Shown here piece by piece: positions 18,607-25,921 of a DNA stretch of 64,000 nt. This stretch comes from Palsa-504 sp963844625 (GTDB lineage Bacteria; Actinomycetota; Actinomycetes; Streptosporangiales; Streptosporangiaceae): contig CAWJPF010000017.1 of the NCBI GenBank assembly GCA_963844625.1, positions 12,905 to 76,904 of the forward strand, given 5' to 3'. The notes beneath the pieces were generated by a model. That model searched no databases, was not told where the DNA came from, and saw nothing but the letters and a program-made list of their open reading frames with translations. The translations under genes were made by a program, and so were the position numbers. How positions within the stretch are numbered: the stretch's first letter is position 1; each line of letters opens with the position of its first letter.

Positions 18607-18633
18607 ATCTGACTCAGTTTTGTTGAGTCAGAT
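18607..18633. promoter_or_regulatory. Perfect palindrome between the MFS and DUF1707 genes
   Basis: ATCTGACTCA (18607-18616) and TGAGTCAGAT (18624-18633) are exact inverted copies around a 7-base centre. The site lies between two divergent genes, about 130 bp upstream of the MFS start and 115 bp upstream of the DUF1707 start, in an AT-richer patch. A dimeric repressor site (MarR or TetR class) fits; no regulator gene adjoins it. Confidence 0.6.
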
Positions 18634-18748
18634 TGGCTAAATCTGTGAAAGCCGGCGACGATAGCGGATGGCTGAGCCAGATTGAGGGCGCCGCCCGGGC
18701 CGAGTTACGATACATCTCGTTCAGGGAATCGGACCGGAAGGGAATGCG

Positions 18749-19435
18749 ATGGAGGCGACCGACGGGGGTCCTCAGGTTGAGGAAGCCGAAGAGGGTTCCG
18801 GGGTGCAGGCAGGTTCCGGGGGGCGGGCGGTTTCGGTGGCTGGATCCGGTGATGGCCCGGCGACCCGCGCTTCTGACCGTGAAAGGGATGCGGTCGTGCA
18901 GCGCGTGCAGGAGGCGTTCGCCGAGGGACGGCTGGACGACGCTGAGTTCGACGAGCGGATGCGGGCCGCTCTCACCGCCCGCACGCACGCGGACCTGGAC
19001 GCGCTGCTCACCGACCTGCCGGCGGCGGCGGCCGCGACCGGCCGGGCGCCCGAGGTCGGCGACCGCGGGCCTGGCCGGTTCGCGATCGCGCTGAAAAGCT
19101 CGGTCCGGCGGGCCGGGCGCTGGCGGGTGCCGGAACGCTACACGACCGTCGTCTACAAGGGCGGCGGCTGGCTCGACCTGCGGGCGGCCGAGCTCAGCGG
19201 CCCGGTTACCACGTTCCTCGCGGTGGCCTACAAGTCCAGGGTGACGATCCTGGTACCGCCGGGCGTACGGGTCGAGATGACCGGCTTCGGCGTCACCCAG
19301 GGGCTGGCCGGCGAGGAGGACCCCGGCTACCGTCTGCCGACTGACGCCCCGGTGATCCACGTGCGCGGTCTTGCCTACAAAGGCACGGTCGAGATCACCA
19401 CCCGTCCGCCCGAGCGTGCCGCCCTTAGCCGGTAG
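18749..19435 (+). CDS. DUF1707 domain protein with LiaF-like C-terminus
   Basis: 228 residues. A 40-residue Gly/Ser/Glu-rich lead precedes a DUF1707 domain (about 42-95: RASDRERDAVVQRVQEAFAEGRLDDAEFDERMRAAL..., shortened here). The C-terminal half (about 125-220) is a beta-rich segment with VYKGGGWLDLRAAEL and VILVPPGVRVEMTGFG-like strands, as in the cell-wall-active antibiotic response (LiaF-type) fold. There is no membrane segment. DUF1707 proteins are common in actinomycetes and usually tied to envelope stress or membrane sensing; the exact role is unknown. It converges on the B3/B4 gene with an 11-bp overlap. Confidence 0.82.
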   Translation: MEATDGGPQVEEAEEGSGVQAGSGGRAVSVAGSGDGPATRASDRERDAVVQRVQEAFAEGRLDDAEFDERMRAALTARTHADLDALLTDLPAAAAATGRAPEVGDRGPGRFAIALKSSVRRAGRWRVPERYTTVVYKGGGWLDLRAAELSGPVTTFLAVAYKSRVTILVPPGVRVEMTGFGVTQGLAGEEDPGYRLPTDAPVIHVRGLAYKGTVEITTRPPERAALSR

Positions 19436-20171
19436 GGACCCCGCGGCCCGGCCGGGGGCTGGTCGGCAGGGGGGCGGCGCCGAGCTGGCGCCAGCTCAGG
19501 CGGGCCTGCGGATGCAGTTCGCTGAGGTGCCCGACGAGATCCCGCCCGGCGGCTTGCAGGCCGTCGGTACCGAGCGCGGCCAGGCCGTCGAGAATGAACA
19601 CGGCGCTGACCGTGGAGCCGGTGATGCGGGTGCGGACGCACTGCCGCCAGTTCCAGCAGCGGCACGTCACGCCCGTGTCATCGCGCCACACCACCTCCCC
19701 TGGTACGGGGTACTCGGTAACGGGCTGCGCGTCGCGGTTGGTGTCGAACGGCTCGTCCCCGGCCGCCCGTACCAGCCGGGCCGGCCCGGCGTACCTCGCG
19801 AGGTCCTCCCCGCCAATGGGGATCAGGTGCTTCACGGACATCGCGTTGTAGATGTCCGTGAGCCGGTCAATACGCGGCAGCCCGGCTTCCACGCGGCGCA
19901 GCAGGGCCTCGACGCTGGGCCTCGTCCGTTTCGGCCTGGCGCCGAAGGACTGGTAGGCAACCCGCCAGGCGGCCACGGGCTCGAGTTCCGACGGGTCCCG
20001 GCCGGCCAGCACGGCGCGGGCCGCGGCTTCGGCGTCGCTCAGCAGCGCCTCGGTGGCCGGGTCAGACGGACCAGGCCGCAGGCCGTCGGCCACGATGACC
20101 AGCGCGGTGTAGTCCGGACGCAGCTCAGTGACCTGCGGCTGAATCGCCACCAGGTCAAGCCAGCCGGTCAC
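19425..20171 (-). CDS. B3/B4 tRNA-binding domain protein
   Basis: 248 residues from GTG 20171. The fold corresponds to the B3/B4 domain of phenylalanyl-tRNA synthetase beta chain as it occurs free-standing: AYQSFGARPKRTRPSVEALLRR, LPRIDRLTDIYNAMSVKHLIPIGGEDL, EPVTEYPVPGEVVWRDD and CRCWNWRQCVRT. Free-standing forms are thought to edit or bind mischarged tRNA, but this is unproved. An upstream in-frame ATG (20234) would add 21 arginine-rich residues and overlaps the opposite-strand leader, so it is less likely. Confidence 0.78.
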   Translation of the reverse strand: MTGWLDLVAIQPQVTELRPDYTALVIVADGLRPGPSDPATEALLSDAEAAARAVLAGRDPSELEPVAAWRVAYQSFGARPKRTRPSVEALLRRVEAGLPRIDRLTDIYNAMSVKHLIPIGGEDLARYAGPARLVRAAGDEPFDTNRDAQPVTEYPVPGEVVWRDDTGVTCRCWNWRQCVRTRITGSTVSAVFILDGLAALGTDGLQAAGRDLVGHLSELHPQARLSWRQLGAAPLPTSPRPGRGVPTG

Positions 20172-20373
20172 CGCGCGCCGCCAGATGCAGCGTGCGGCGC
20201 GAAGACGGTCAGGGCGAAGCGGGCGGGCCCGCACTCGGCCCGGCTGCGCCGGACCCGCTCCCCGATCAGCTTCCCGAGTTCTGCTGCCGCAGCCATCAGG
20301 TCACCATACCGTTATTACTGCAAGAGGACCGGGCCAGTCGGCGGGGCGCGAGCGGCATGGCAGGATGGGCGCC

Positions 20374-20883
20374 GTGACGTGGAAAGCACCAGACGTGGAG
20401 CGGCCGCAAGGACCGCTGACCGGCCCCGAGCGACCCATGCTGCAGGCCTTCCTTGACTGGCACCGGGCGACATTGCTCTACAAGTGCGCCGGGCTGACCG
20501 GTGAGCAGCTCGCCAGGCACACCGTGCCGCCCTCTGGGCTGTCCCTGCTGGGCCTGATACGGCACATGACGAAGGTTGAGCGGACCTGGTTCCGCCAGCG
20601 GTTCGCGGGTGAGCCCGTTGACTCGCCCTTCGGCGCCGACCGGGCGGCCGATTTCGAGGGCGTCGACCCGGTCCGCGCCGCCGCCGACTACGCCCGCCTG
20701 ACCGAGGAATTCAAGCTGGCCGACGCGGCCGTGGCCAACGCGTCCCTGGACGACACCTTCACCCACGATCACGAGCTCATGTCGCTGCGGCTGATCTACC
20801 TGCACATGATCGAGGAGTACGCCCGGCATCTCGGCCACGCCGACCTCCTCCGCGAGCAGACCGACGGCGCCACCGGCGAATAA
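20374..20883 (+). CDS. DinB family protein (DUF664)
   Basis: 169 residues from GTG 20374 (MTWKAPDVERP), preceded by AGGATGG. The four-helix DinB/YfiT bundle is recognised by MLQAFLDWHRATLLYKCAGLTGEQL, LLGLIRHMTKVERTWF and the closing helix IYLHMIEEYARHLGHADLLRE. The histidines in RHM, H-MIEEYARH are the usual three metal ligands. DUF664 proteins are putative mycothiol-dependent or metal-dependent transferases/hydrolases in actinobacteria. An ATG at 20365 is an alternative start. Confidence 0.88.
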   Translation: MTWKAPDVERPQGPLTGPERPMLQAFLDWHRATLLYKCAGLTGEQLARHTVPPSGLSLLGLIRHMTKVERTWFRQRFAGEPVDSPFGADRAADFEGVDPVRAAADYARLTEEFKLADAAVANASLDDTFTHDHELMSLRLIYLHMIEEYARHLGHADLLREQTDGATGE

Positions 20884-20885
20884 CG

Positions 20886-22139
20886 TCAGGTCCGGGACGG
20901 GCCATCCACCGCGGCGCGGCCGGTGTAAACGGCGCGGGGACGCAGCGGACCGTCGCCGGCGTAGGCCTCCAGGGCGTGGGCGATCCAGCCCGCCGTCCGC
21001 GCGACCGCGAATACCGCTTCCCCGGCGCCGGTAATCATGCCCGCTACGCGGGCCAGGGTCGCGATGGCGAAGTCGATGTTCGGCTCGGGCAGGGACTTCT
21101 GCCTGACCTCCGCGAGCACGGCCTCGGCCGCCGCGAGCTGCCCCGACTTGGGGGCGGCGCGACGCACCAGGTCGAGCAGCACGACCGCGCGCGGGTCGCC
21201 GCCCCGGTAGATGGCGTGACCGAACCCGGGCACCTTCTCGCCGCGCCGCAGCAATTCGCCCACCACCCGGGGCACGTCATCCGGGCCGCGGGCGGCGGCG
21301 ATCAGCGTTTCCGCACCTAGGGACGCCCCACCGTGCAGGGCCCCGCTCACCGCGCCCAGGCCGGTCCCGACCACGGCGTACGGATCCGCTCGCACGGACG
21401 CGGCGGTCCGGGCGGCCAGCGTCGAGGCCGCCAGCTCGTGGTCAGCCAGCAGGACGAGCGCGGCGGACAGCGCGCGCAGCAGGTCCGGAGCGGGCCGCCG
21501 TTCGCACAGCTTGGGCCATAGGCGTTCGGCTATCGAATCGCCCGGCGCAGGCCGGGCGGCGGACGGCGCAGGCAGGCAGTCCACCATGGCCGCGATGAGG
21601 TTCCGTCCGGCCGCGAGCACCGCCGACTCATCGAGCTGCAGGCGGAGCGGATCGGTCGCCGCGGTCGCGGGCACGATCACCTGGAGCCGGTCAAGCGGCC
21701 GGGTCCCGGCCGGCAGCGCGGCCTGCGCGGCCCGGCCCACCGCGAGCGCGGCGGGCGCGGCCTGCCAGGACGCGGCCTGCCAGGACGCGGCCTGCCGGGA
21801 CGGGCGGGCCGGGGGGAACTCACCGGTCCAGAGCAACTCGGCGACTGCCTCGAAGGTCCGGCTCACCGCGAGCCGGGTGACATCCAGCCCCCGGTAACGG
21901 AAGCCGTCCGCGGTGATCTCGGTGATCGCCGATTCGACCGTGATGTCGATCGCCCCGGCGGGACGCCGCGGCCGCCCGCGCCGGGCCAGCCGCTCGACCT
22001 CGTCCCTGAGGAAGAGGCTGCCCCGGCCATCCGCGGCCTTGGCCCGGCCCAGTACGCCGCGGCTGACGTACGCGTAGAGCGTAGCGGGCTTGACGCCCAG
22101 CCGCTGGGCGGCCTCCGCGACGGTCAGGAGATTATCCAT
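20886..22139 (-). CDS. Citrate synthase-family enzyme with N-terminal MerR/excisionase-type HTH
   Basis: 417 residues. Residues 1-60 are a DNA-binding winged helix (LTVAEAAQRLGVKPATLYAYVSRGVL...LFLRDEVERL). Residues 70-410 are citrate synthase: substrate loop HGGASLG with catalytic His, KVPGFGHAIYRGGDPR with the second His, and PNIDFAIATLA with the catalytic Asp. It would condense an acyl-CoA (acetyl-, propionyl-) with a 2-oxo acid. Fusion to an HTH suggests it also binds DNA, possibly its own promoter region at 22140-22219, which has two inverted repeats. Three in-frame 15-bp repeats (AASWQ) sit in the loop near residue 115. Divergent neighbour is another Claisen-type condensing enzyme. Confidence 0.88.
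   Translation of the reverse strand: MDNLLTVAEAAQRLGVKPATLYAYVSRGVLGRAKAADGRGSLFLRDEVERLARRGRPRRPAGAIDITVESAITEITADGFRYRGLDVTRLAVSRTFEAVAELLWTGEFPPARPSRQAASWQAASWQAAPAALAVGRAAQAALPAGTRPLDRLQVIVPATAATDPLRLQLDESAVLAAGRNLIAAMVDCLPAPSAARPAPGDSIAERLWPKLCERRPAPDLLRALSAALVLLADHELAASTLAARTAASVRADPYAVVGTGLGAVSGALHGGASLGAETLIAAARGPDDVPRVVGELLRRGEKVPGFGHAIYRGGDPRAVVLLDLVRRAAPKSGQLAAAEAVLAEVRQKSLPEPNIDFAIATLARVAGMITGAGEAVFAVARTAGWIAHALEAYAGDGPLRPRAVYTGRAAVDGPSRT
21756..21800 (-). repeat. 15-bp in-frame tandem repeat, three copies
   Basis: Three 15-base units (21756-21770, 21771-21785, 21786-21800; the last has one mismatch) encode repeated Ala-Ser-Trp-Gln-Ala in the citrate synthase-like protein. They sit in a surface loop that is short in relatives, so they probably only lengthen a linker. 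Confidence 0.8.
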
Positions 22140-22167
22140 ACGCTGCTACCACGGTTCGTTCGGCATA

Positions 22168-22211
22168 ATTGATTTTAATCAATATTGACGATAATCGATC
22201 ATCTCGTCAAT
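22168..22211. promoter_or_regulatory. Two adjacent inverted repeats in the 80-bp divergent promoter
   Basis: ATTGATT-TT-AATCAAT (22168-22183) is a perfect 7-bp-arm palindrome. Directly next to it ATTGACGA (22184-22191) pairs exactly with TCGTCAAT (22204-22211), spacer 12 bases. Both begin with ATTGA. The patch is AT-rich in otherwise GC-rich DNA and separates the HTH-citrate synthase gene from the DRE-TIM condensing enzyme gene, so one dimer could control both. Confidence 0.7.
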
Positions 22212-22219
22212 CTGGGCAT

Positions 22220-23467
22220 ATGCCAACGATTCACTTTCTCGACGTGACCAACCGGGACGGAGTGCAGACCGCGCGGACGGGGCTGTCCAAGTTCGGCAAG
22301 GTGATGGTCAACTTCTACCTGGGGCGGCTGGGCGTAGCGCAGTCCGAGATCGGGTTCCCGTTCCTGTTCCACGAGGTGCCGTACGTGCGGGCGTGCCTGG
22401 CGCTGGCGGAGGCGGGAGCGTTCGGGGAGCTGCGGCTGTCCGGCTGGTGCCGGGCGGTACCCGCCGACGTCGAATCGGCCGTGTCCGTCCGGGCGGGAGC
22501 GGCCAGGCTGCGGCATTACAACCTGTCGATCTCCACCTCGGACCAGATGATCGAGCACAAGTTCCGCGGCAAGCTGGACCGGGCCGCGATCATCGACGAG
22601 ATGACGGCGGCCGTCGCGGTGGCCAGGGACAGCGGAGCCGCCAGCATCGGGGTTAACGCGGAGGACGGATCGCGGACCGACGACGGGTACCTGCTTGAGT
22701 TCGCGCTCGCGGCCAGGGACGCCGGGGCGTCGCGGGTCCGGTACTGCGACACGATCGGCGGCGACTCTCCCGGCCGGATCAGGGAGCGGTTCGCCAAGCT
22801 CGCCGCCGCGGCCGGCCTCCCGGTCGAGACGCACTGCCACAACGACCTCGGCATGGCCGTCGCGAACTCGGTGTCGGGCGCGCTCGGCGATCTCGACGCC
22901 GGGCAGGACGCGTGGGTGAACACGTGCGTGAACGGCATCGGCGAGCGGGCCGGCAACGCGGACCTGCTGTCGTGCATCCTGGCGTTCCGGCATGGGTTCG
23001 GGGTCGCCGACACGGTAACGATCGGTGATCCGGTCGACCTGTCCTGGGCCCGGCGGTTCGGGCTGTGGGCCGCATACGCGTTCGGGCAGCCGCTGCCGCC
23101 CGGCTGGCCGGGGGTCGGGCGCAACGCGTTCGCGCACGAGTCGGGCATCCACGCCGACGGGGCGCTGAAGGACCGCGGGAACTACGAGCTGTACGACGAC
23201 TCGACGCTCGGGCCGTTTCCCTCCGACTGGTACGCCCGCGCGGGCCGGGTCGTGCTGACCGGCGAGTACGGCGGCAAGGCCGGATTCAGGCACGTCCTTT
23301 CCGGGCTCGGGGTCGCGGTCGCGGACGGCGAGGAGGACCTCGTGTTCTCGCTTGTGCAGCTGTGCGCGGCCGCGGACGGCAAGCCGCTGACCGACGACGA
23401 GCTCCGGCTGATCGCCGGGTACCCGCATCAGCTAGCGCTGCTGTTCCCTGGGCTGCTTCGCGATTAG
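22220..23467 (+). CDS. HMGL-like (homocitrate/isopropylmalate synthase-type) enzyme
   Basis: 415 residues from ATG 22220. It has the DRE-TIM metallolyase barrel: FLDVTNRDGVQTART (metal Asp and catalytic Arg; RDGVQ replaces the more usual RDGxQ), YCDTIGGDSPG, ETHCHNDLGMAVANS (HxH metal ligands) and VNGIGERAGNADL. The C-terminal part carries NAFAHESGIHADG, as in homocitrate/isopropylmalate synthases, but the long LeuA allosteric domain is missing. It probably condenses acetyl-CoA (or another acyl-CoA) with a 2-oxo acid. A TTG at 22169 is an inferior start. Divergent from a citrate synthase-type gene with a shared regulatory patch. Substrate unknown. Confidence 0.87.
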   Translation: MPTIHFLDVTNRDGVQTARTGLSKFGKVMVNFYLGRLGVAQSEIGFPFLFHEVPYVRACLALAEAGAFGELRLSGWCRAVPADVESAVSVRAGAARLRHYNLSISTSDQMIEHKFRGKLDRAAIIDEMTAAVAVARDSGAASIGVNAEDGSRTDDGYLLEFALAARDAGASRVRYCDTIGGDSPGRIRERFAKLAAAAGLPVETHCHNDLGMAVANSVSGALGDLDAGQDAWVNTCVNGIGERAGNADLLSCILAFRHGFGVADTVTIGDPVDLSWARRFGLWAAYAFGQPLPPGWPGVGRNAFAHESGIHADGALKDRGNYELYDDSTLGPFPSDWYARAGRVVLTGEYGGKAGFRHVLSGLGVAVADGEEDLVFSLVQLCAAADGKPLTDDELRLIAGYPHQLALLFPGLLRD

Positions 23468-24138
23468 TGGTGTTCGTCGCCGTATTCGTCGTGCCAGTTC
23501 CACCACGCGTACGGCGGGCTCTGGGGATAGCCCTCGGGCGAGTCCTCCCACTCCTCTTGCCGCCCGAGCGCGGTCAGGTCGAGGTAGCTCCACGTGCTTC
23601 CTAGCGCCTCGTCGCCGCGGTTGTTGACGAAGTAGGTGCGGAACACGCGGTCGCCGTCGCGGATGAACGCGTTCGTGCCGTGCCATTCGTCCACGCCGAA
23701 GTCGGTGTCGAAGCTGTCGGTCATGGTGTACCAGGGCATCGTCCAGCCCATCCGCGCCTTCACGCGCTCGATGTCCGGCTGCGGTGCGCGCGTGACGTAC
23801 GCCAAAGTGGTGTTGCGGGCGTTCAGATGGACGACGGGGGCGACCTGGTCGGCCATCAGGGAGCAGCCGACGCAGGCATGATCGGGCCAGCCGTGAACGC
23901 CGGGCTCGAAGAAGGCGCGGTAGACGATCAGCTGACGGCGGCCCTCGAACAGGTCGAGCAGGCTCGCCTTGCCCTCGGGTCCGTCGAACTCGTACGCCTT
24001 CTCCACGGCCAGCCACGGCATCCGCCGGCGGTCCGCGGCCAGCGCGTCACGGGCGCGGGTCAGCTCCTTCTCCTTCACGAGCAGCTGCTGGCGCGCAGTC
24101 TCCCACTCTGGCTGCGAAACGATCTGGGGTGTCTTCAT
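23464..24138 (-). CDS. DUF899 thioredoxin-like protein (copy 2)
   Basis: 224 residues from ATG 24138; GGAAGG lies 10 bases upstream. The family marks are VSQPEWETARQQLLVKEKELTRARD, RRMPWLAVEKAYEFDGPEG, the central CVGCSLMADQV (C-x2-C thiol motif) and MGWTMPWYTM. DUF899 proteins have a thioredoxin-like fold with a Cys pair and are presumed redox proteins; function unproved. It is the last gene of an operon behind an ArsR-type repressor and lies 60 bp after a paralogue. Its stop overlaps the convergent HMGL-like gene by 4 bases. Confidence 0.85.
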   Translation of the reverse strand: MKTPQIVSQPEWETARQQLLVKEKELTRARDALAADRRRMPWLAVEKAYEFDGPEGKASLLDLFEGRRQLIVYRAFFEPGVHGWPDHACVGCSLMADQVAPVVHLNARNTTLAYVTRAPQPDIERVKARMGWTMPWYTMTDSFDTDFGVDEWHGTNAFIRDGDRVFRTYFVNNRGDEALGSTWSYLDLTALGRQEEWEDSPEGYPQSPPYAWWNWHDEYGDEHH

Positions 24139-24198
24139 CGTGGTGTCTACCTTCCAGTTCAGGTCAAGCTCTTGGGCTGGGGCCTGGTTCCGCACACG

Positions 24199-24912
24199 TC
24201 ACAGGCTGTCGTACTGATCATGGCGACGGAACCACGACAGGTCGCCCTCGTTGCGGCCGAACGGCGCGCGGTCGAGCCACTGCCACATGTTCCAGAGCGC
24301 GTCGATGCCCCGGGAGTAGGCGGAGTACGTGTGGTACACGACGCCGTCCTCGAGCGCGAACGCGCTCAGGCCGGGTCCCTCGTACGGCAGCTGGGCGGGA
24401 TCGAGCTGCCAGCCGTCCAGTGGCCGGAAGTTGTACGACCCGCCGTTCGCAACCGATTCCGCGGTGAAAGACACGTTGAAGTCGAAGTTGAAGCCGCACC
24501 GTCCCGACGACGCCCACGGGAAATTCCATCCCATCCGGTCCCGGTACGCGAGCAGCTTCCCGAGCGGTGCTCGGGAGACGGCGGTGAACGCGACGTCGTG
24601 ATTCGGGAGATGAAGATACGTCTCGTCGACGCCGTCGGCGATCGACGAGCAGCTCGGGCAGCCTTCGTCCCAGTCGGGGCCGAACATGAAGTGATACACG
24701 AGCAACTGCGAACGGCCACGGAACAGGCCGGCGAGCGTGGCTTCACCGTCCTCGGTGTCGAAGAGGTAGTCCTGGTCGATGCGTACCCACGGCAGCTCCC
24801 GCCGCTGGCGGGCGAGGTTGTCGTTCAGGCGGGTCAGCTCCTTCTCGGCCTTGAGCAGCTCCAGCCGGGCCGCGAGCCACTGTTCACGTGTTCCGGTCTT
24901 GTGGCTGGTCAT
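24199..24912 (-). CDS. DUF899 thioredoxin-like protein (copy 1)
   Basis: 237 residues from ATG 24912, with AAGGAGAG 7 bases upstream; longer starts only read through a repetitive leader. It has REQWLAARLELLKAEKEL, the motif CPSCSSIADGV (C-x2-C) and YRDRMGWNFPWASS. It resembles the downstream gene in layout (about one third of residues by eye), so the two arose by duplication. Together with the SRPBCC and ArsR genes upstream it forms a four-gene unit. Presumed cytoplasmic; reaction unknown. Confidence 0.85.
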   Translation of the reverse strand: MTSHKTGTREQWLAARLELLKAEKELTRLNDNLARQRRELPWVRIDQDYLFDTEDGEATLAGLFRGRSQLLVYHFMFGPDWDEGCPSCSSIADGVDETYLHLPNHDVAFTAVSRAPLGKLLAYRDRMGWNFPWASSGRCGFNFDFNVSFTAESVANGGSYNFRPLDGWQLDPAQLPYEGPGLSAFALEDGVVYHTYSAYSRGIDALWNMWQWLDRAPFGRNEGDLSWFRRHDQYDSL

Positions 24913-24930
24913 CGTTTCTCTCCTTCTTGT

Positions 24931-24962
24931 TCTTGGCGTCTTGGCGTCTTGGCGTCTTGGCG
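24931..24962 (-). repeat. 8-bp tandem repeat, four copies, in DUF899 leader
   Basis: TCTTGGCG is repeated exactly four times (24931-24962) in the 91-bp gap between the ArsR gene and the first DUF899 gene. The period of eight is not a multiple of three, which agrees with the gap being untranslated. Slippage there would alter the distance to the ribosome site little. Confidence 0.85.
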
Positions 24963-25003
24963 TTCGGGGTGGGTTTGCGGCGCCGGTGAGCTGAGGCACG
25001 GGC

Positions 25004-25387
25004 TCACCGGCTGAGGTGATCCTTCAGCGCGTCGAGCGGACCGTCCCAGTCGCGGGCCAGCGCGGCCAGGAACTGCTGCGCCACCTGCATCGGAGCGGAG
25101 CGAAGCCGGTATCGCACCCGGCGCCGCTCCCCCGGTTCTGCGGTCACCAGGCCGGCCTCGGCGAGCAGGGCCAGGTGCTTGGCGATCGCCTGCCGCGTGA
25201 TCGGCAGGCGACCGGCCAGGTCGGTGGCCGTGGCGGGACCGCCCGACGCCAGCGCGGCCAGGATGGCGCGCCGGCTCGGGTCGGCCAGGGCGACGAAGAC
25301 CTGTTCGGCGATCGCCTCGAGGCCAGGCGGTTGGGCGATAGCCTCGGGATCAGGCGGTTCGGCGGTCGCCTCGAGATCAGGCGGCAT
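25004..25387 (-). CDS. ArsR-family winged-helix repressor
   Basis: 127 residues. After a 27-residue lead made of imperfect PP-LEA-AE repeats comes the ArsR fold: VFVALADPSRRAILAAL, TATDLAGRLPITRQAIAKHLALLAEAGLV and the wing GERRRVRYRL. No metal-binding cysteines are visible, which matches the SRPBCC-linked ArsR subgroup rather than metal sensors. The ATG overlaps the preceding SRPBCC gene by 11 bases. It probably represses the operon by binding the perfect inverted repeat at 25827-25867. Confidence 0.9.
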   Translation of the reverse strand: MPPDLEATAEPPDPEAIAQPPGLEAIAEQVFVALADPSRRAILAALASGGPATATDLAGRLPITRQAIAKHLALLAEAGLVTAEPGERRRVRYRLRSAPMQVAQQFLAALARDWDGPLDALKDHLSR

Positions 25388-25808
25388 CGAGGTAGTCGAC
25401 TAGTTCACCCAGCTCGCTCGCCCACCCCTGGGTGTTGCCGTCGTACGCCTTGCGGTAGGCGTCTTCCGGCAGCTGAGCGAAGCCGGTTTCGACCACGGTC
25501 AGCCGCGTGCCCGCACCGAGCGGCTCGAGCGTGAACTCGACATAGGTGCGGCGCGGATCATCATCGGGCAGGCCGTAGATGTGCCAGGTGAAGCCGAACA
25601 CCGCCGGCTCCTCGACTCGTTCGATCCGCATGTCGGCGGCGTGGCCGCCCGTCCACGACATCTGGGCCGAGCCACCTGGGCGCAGGTCGATCGTCGCCTG
25701 GTTGCCGAACCAGGTTCCCAGCCCCTCGGCCGTGGTGAGCGCCGCCCACACCTTGGCCGGCGGGTGAGCGATCTCGACGACCCGCTCGATGCGATCAGGG
25801 AATGCCAT
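25377..25808 (-). CDS. SRPBCC (AHSA1-type) domain protein
   Basis: 143 residues from ATG 25808, preceded by GGAGG 5 bases upstream; an earlier in-frame codon adds four residues. IERVVEIAHPPAKVWAALTTAEGLGTWFG and TRLTVVETGFAQLPEDAYRKAYDGNTQGWASELGEL (shortened family segments) identify the AHSA1/CalC hydrophobic-cavity fold. Such proteins bind a lipid-like or aromatic ligand. Next to an ArsR repressor it probably acts in the same response, possibly as the ligand-binding or detoxifying partner. It is the first gene of the operon, 19 bp from the inverted repeat. Confidence 0.88.
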   Translation of the reverse strand: MAFPDRIERVVEIAHPPAKVWAALTTAEGLGTWFGNQATIDLRPGGSAQMSWTGGHAADMRIERVEEPAVFGFTWHIYGLPDDDPRRTYVEFTLEPLGAGTRLTVVETGFAQLPEDAYRKAYDGNTQGWASELGELVDYLDAA

Positions 25809-25826
25809 GACAGCCTCCAATAGATA

Positions 25827-25867
25827 GCAACTAACTGGTTGCCATAATATGGCAACCAGTTAGTTGC
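25827..25867. promoter_or_regulatory. Perfect 18-bp-arm inverted repeat, probable ArsR operator
   Basis: The arms 25827-25844 and 25850-25867 are exact inverse complements (18 of 18) around TAATA. Each arm contains ACTAACTGGTTG, itself a loose palindrome, so up to two repressor dimers could bind. It lies 19 bp upstream of the SRPBCC start and about 55 bp upstream of the divergent M55 peptidase gene. The low-GC sequence suits a promoter. Confidence 0.85.
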
Positions 25868-25921
25868 GTCAAGGCGGGGTCCGGCTCGAGTCGGTGCCCC
25901 GGGCCGTTCGGGAGATAGATT

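Noticed and set aside
21756..21800. Short tandem repeats as part of a CRISPR array or mobile element
   Set aside because: Units are directly adjacent, in frame inside a gene and have no spacers; the same holds for 8482-8517, 51734-51788 and 58021-58068.
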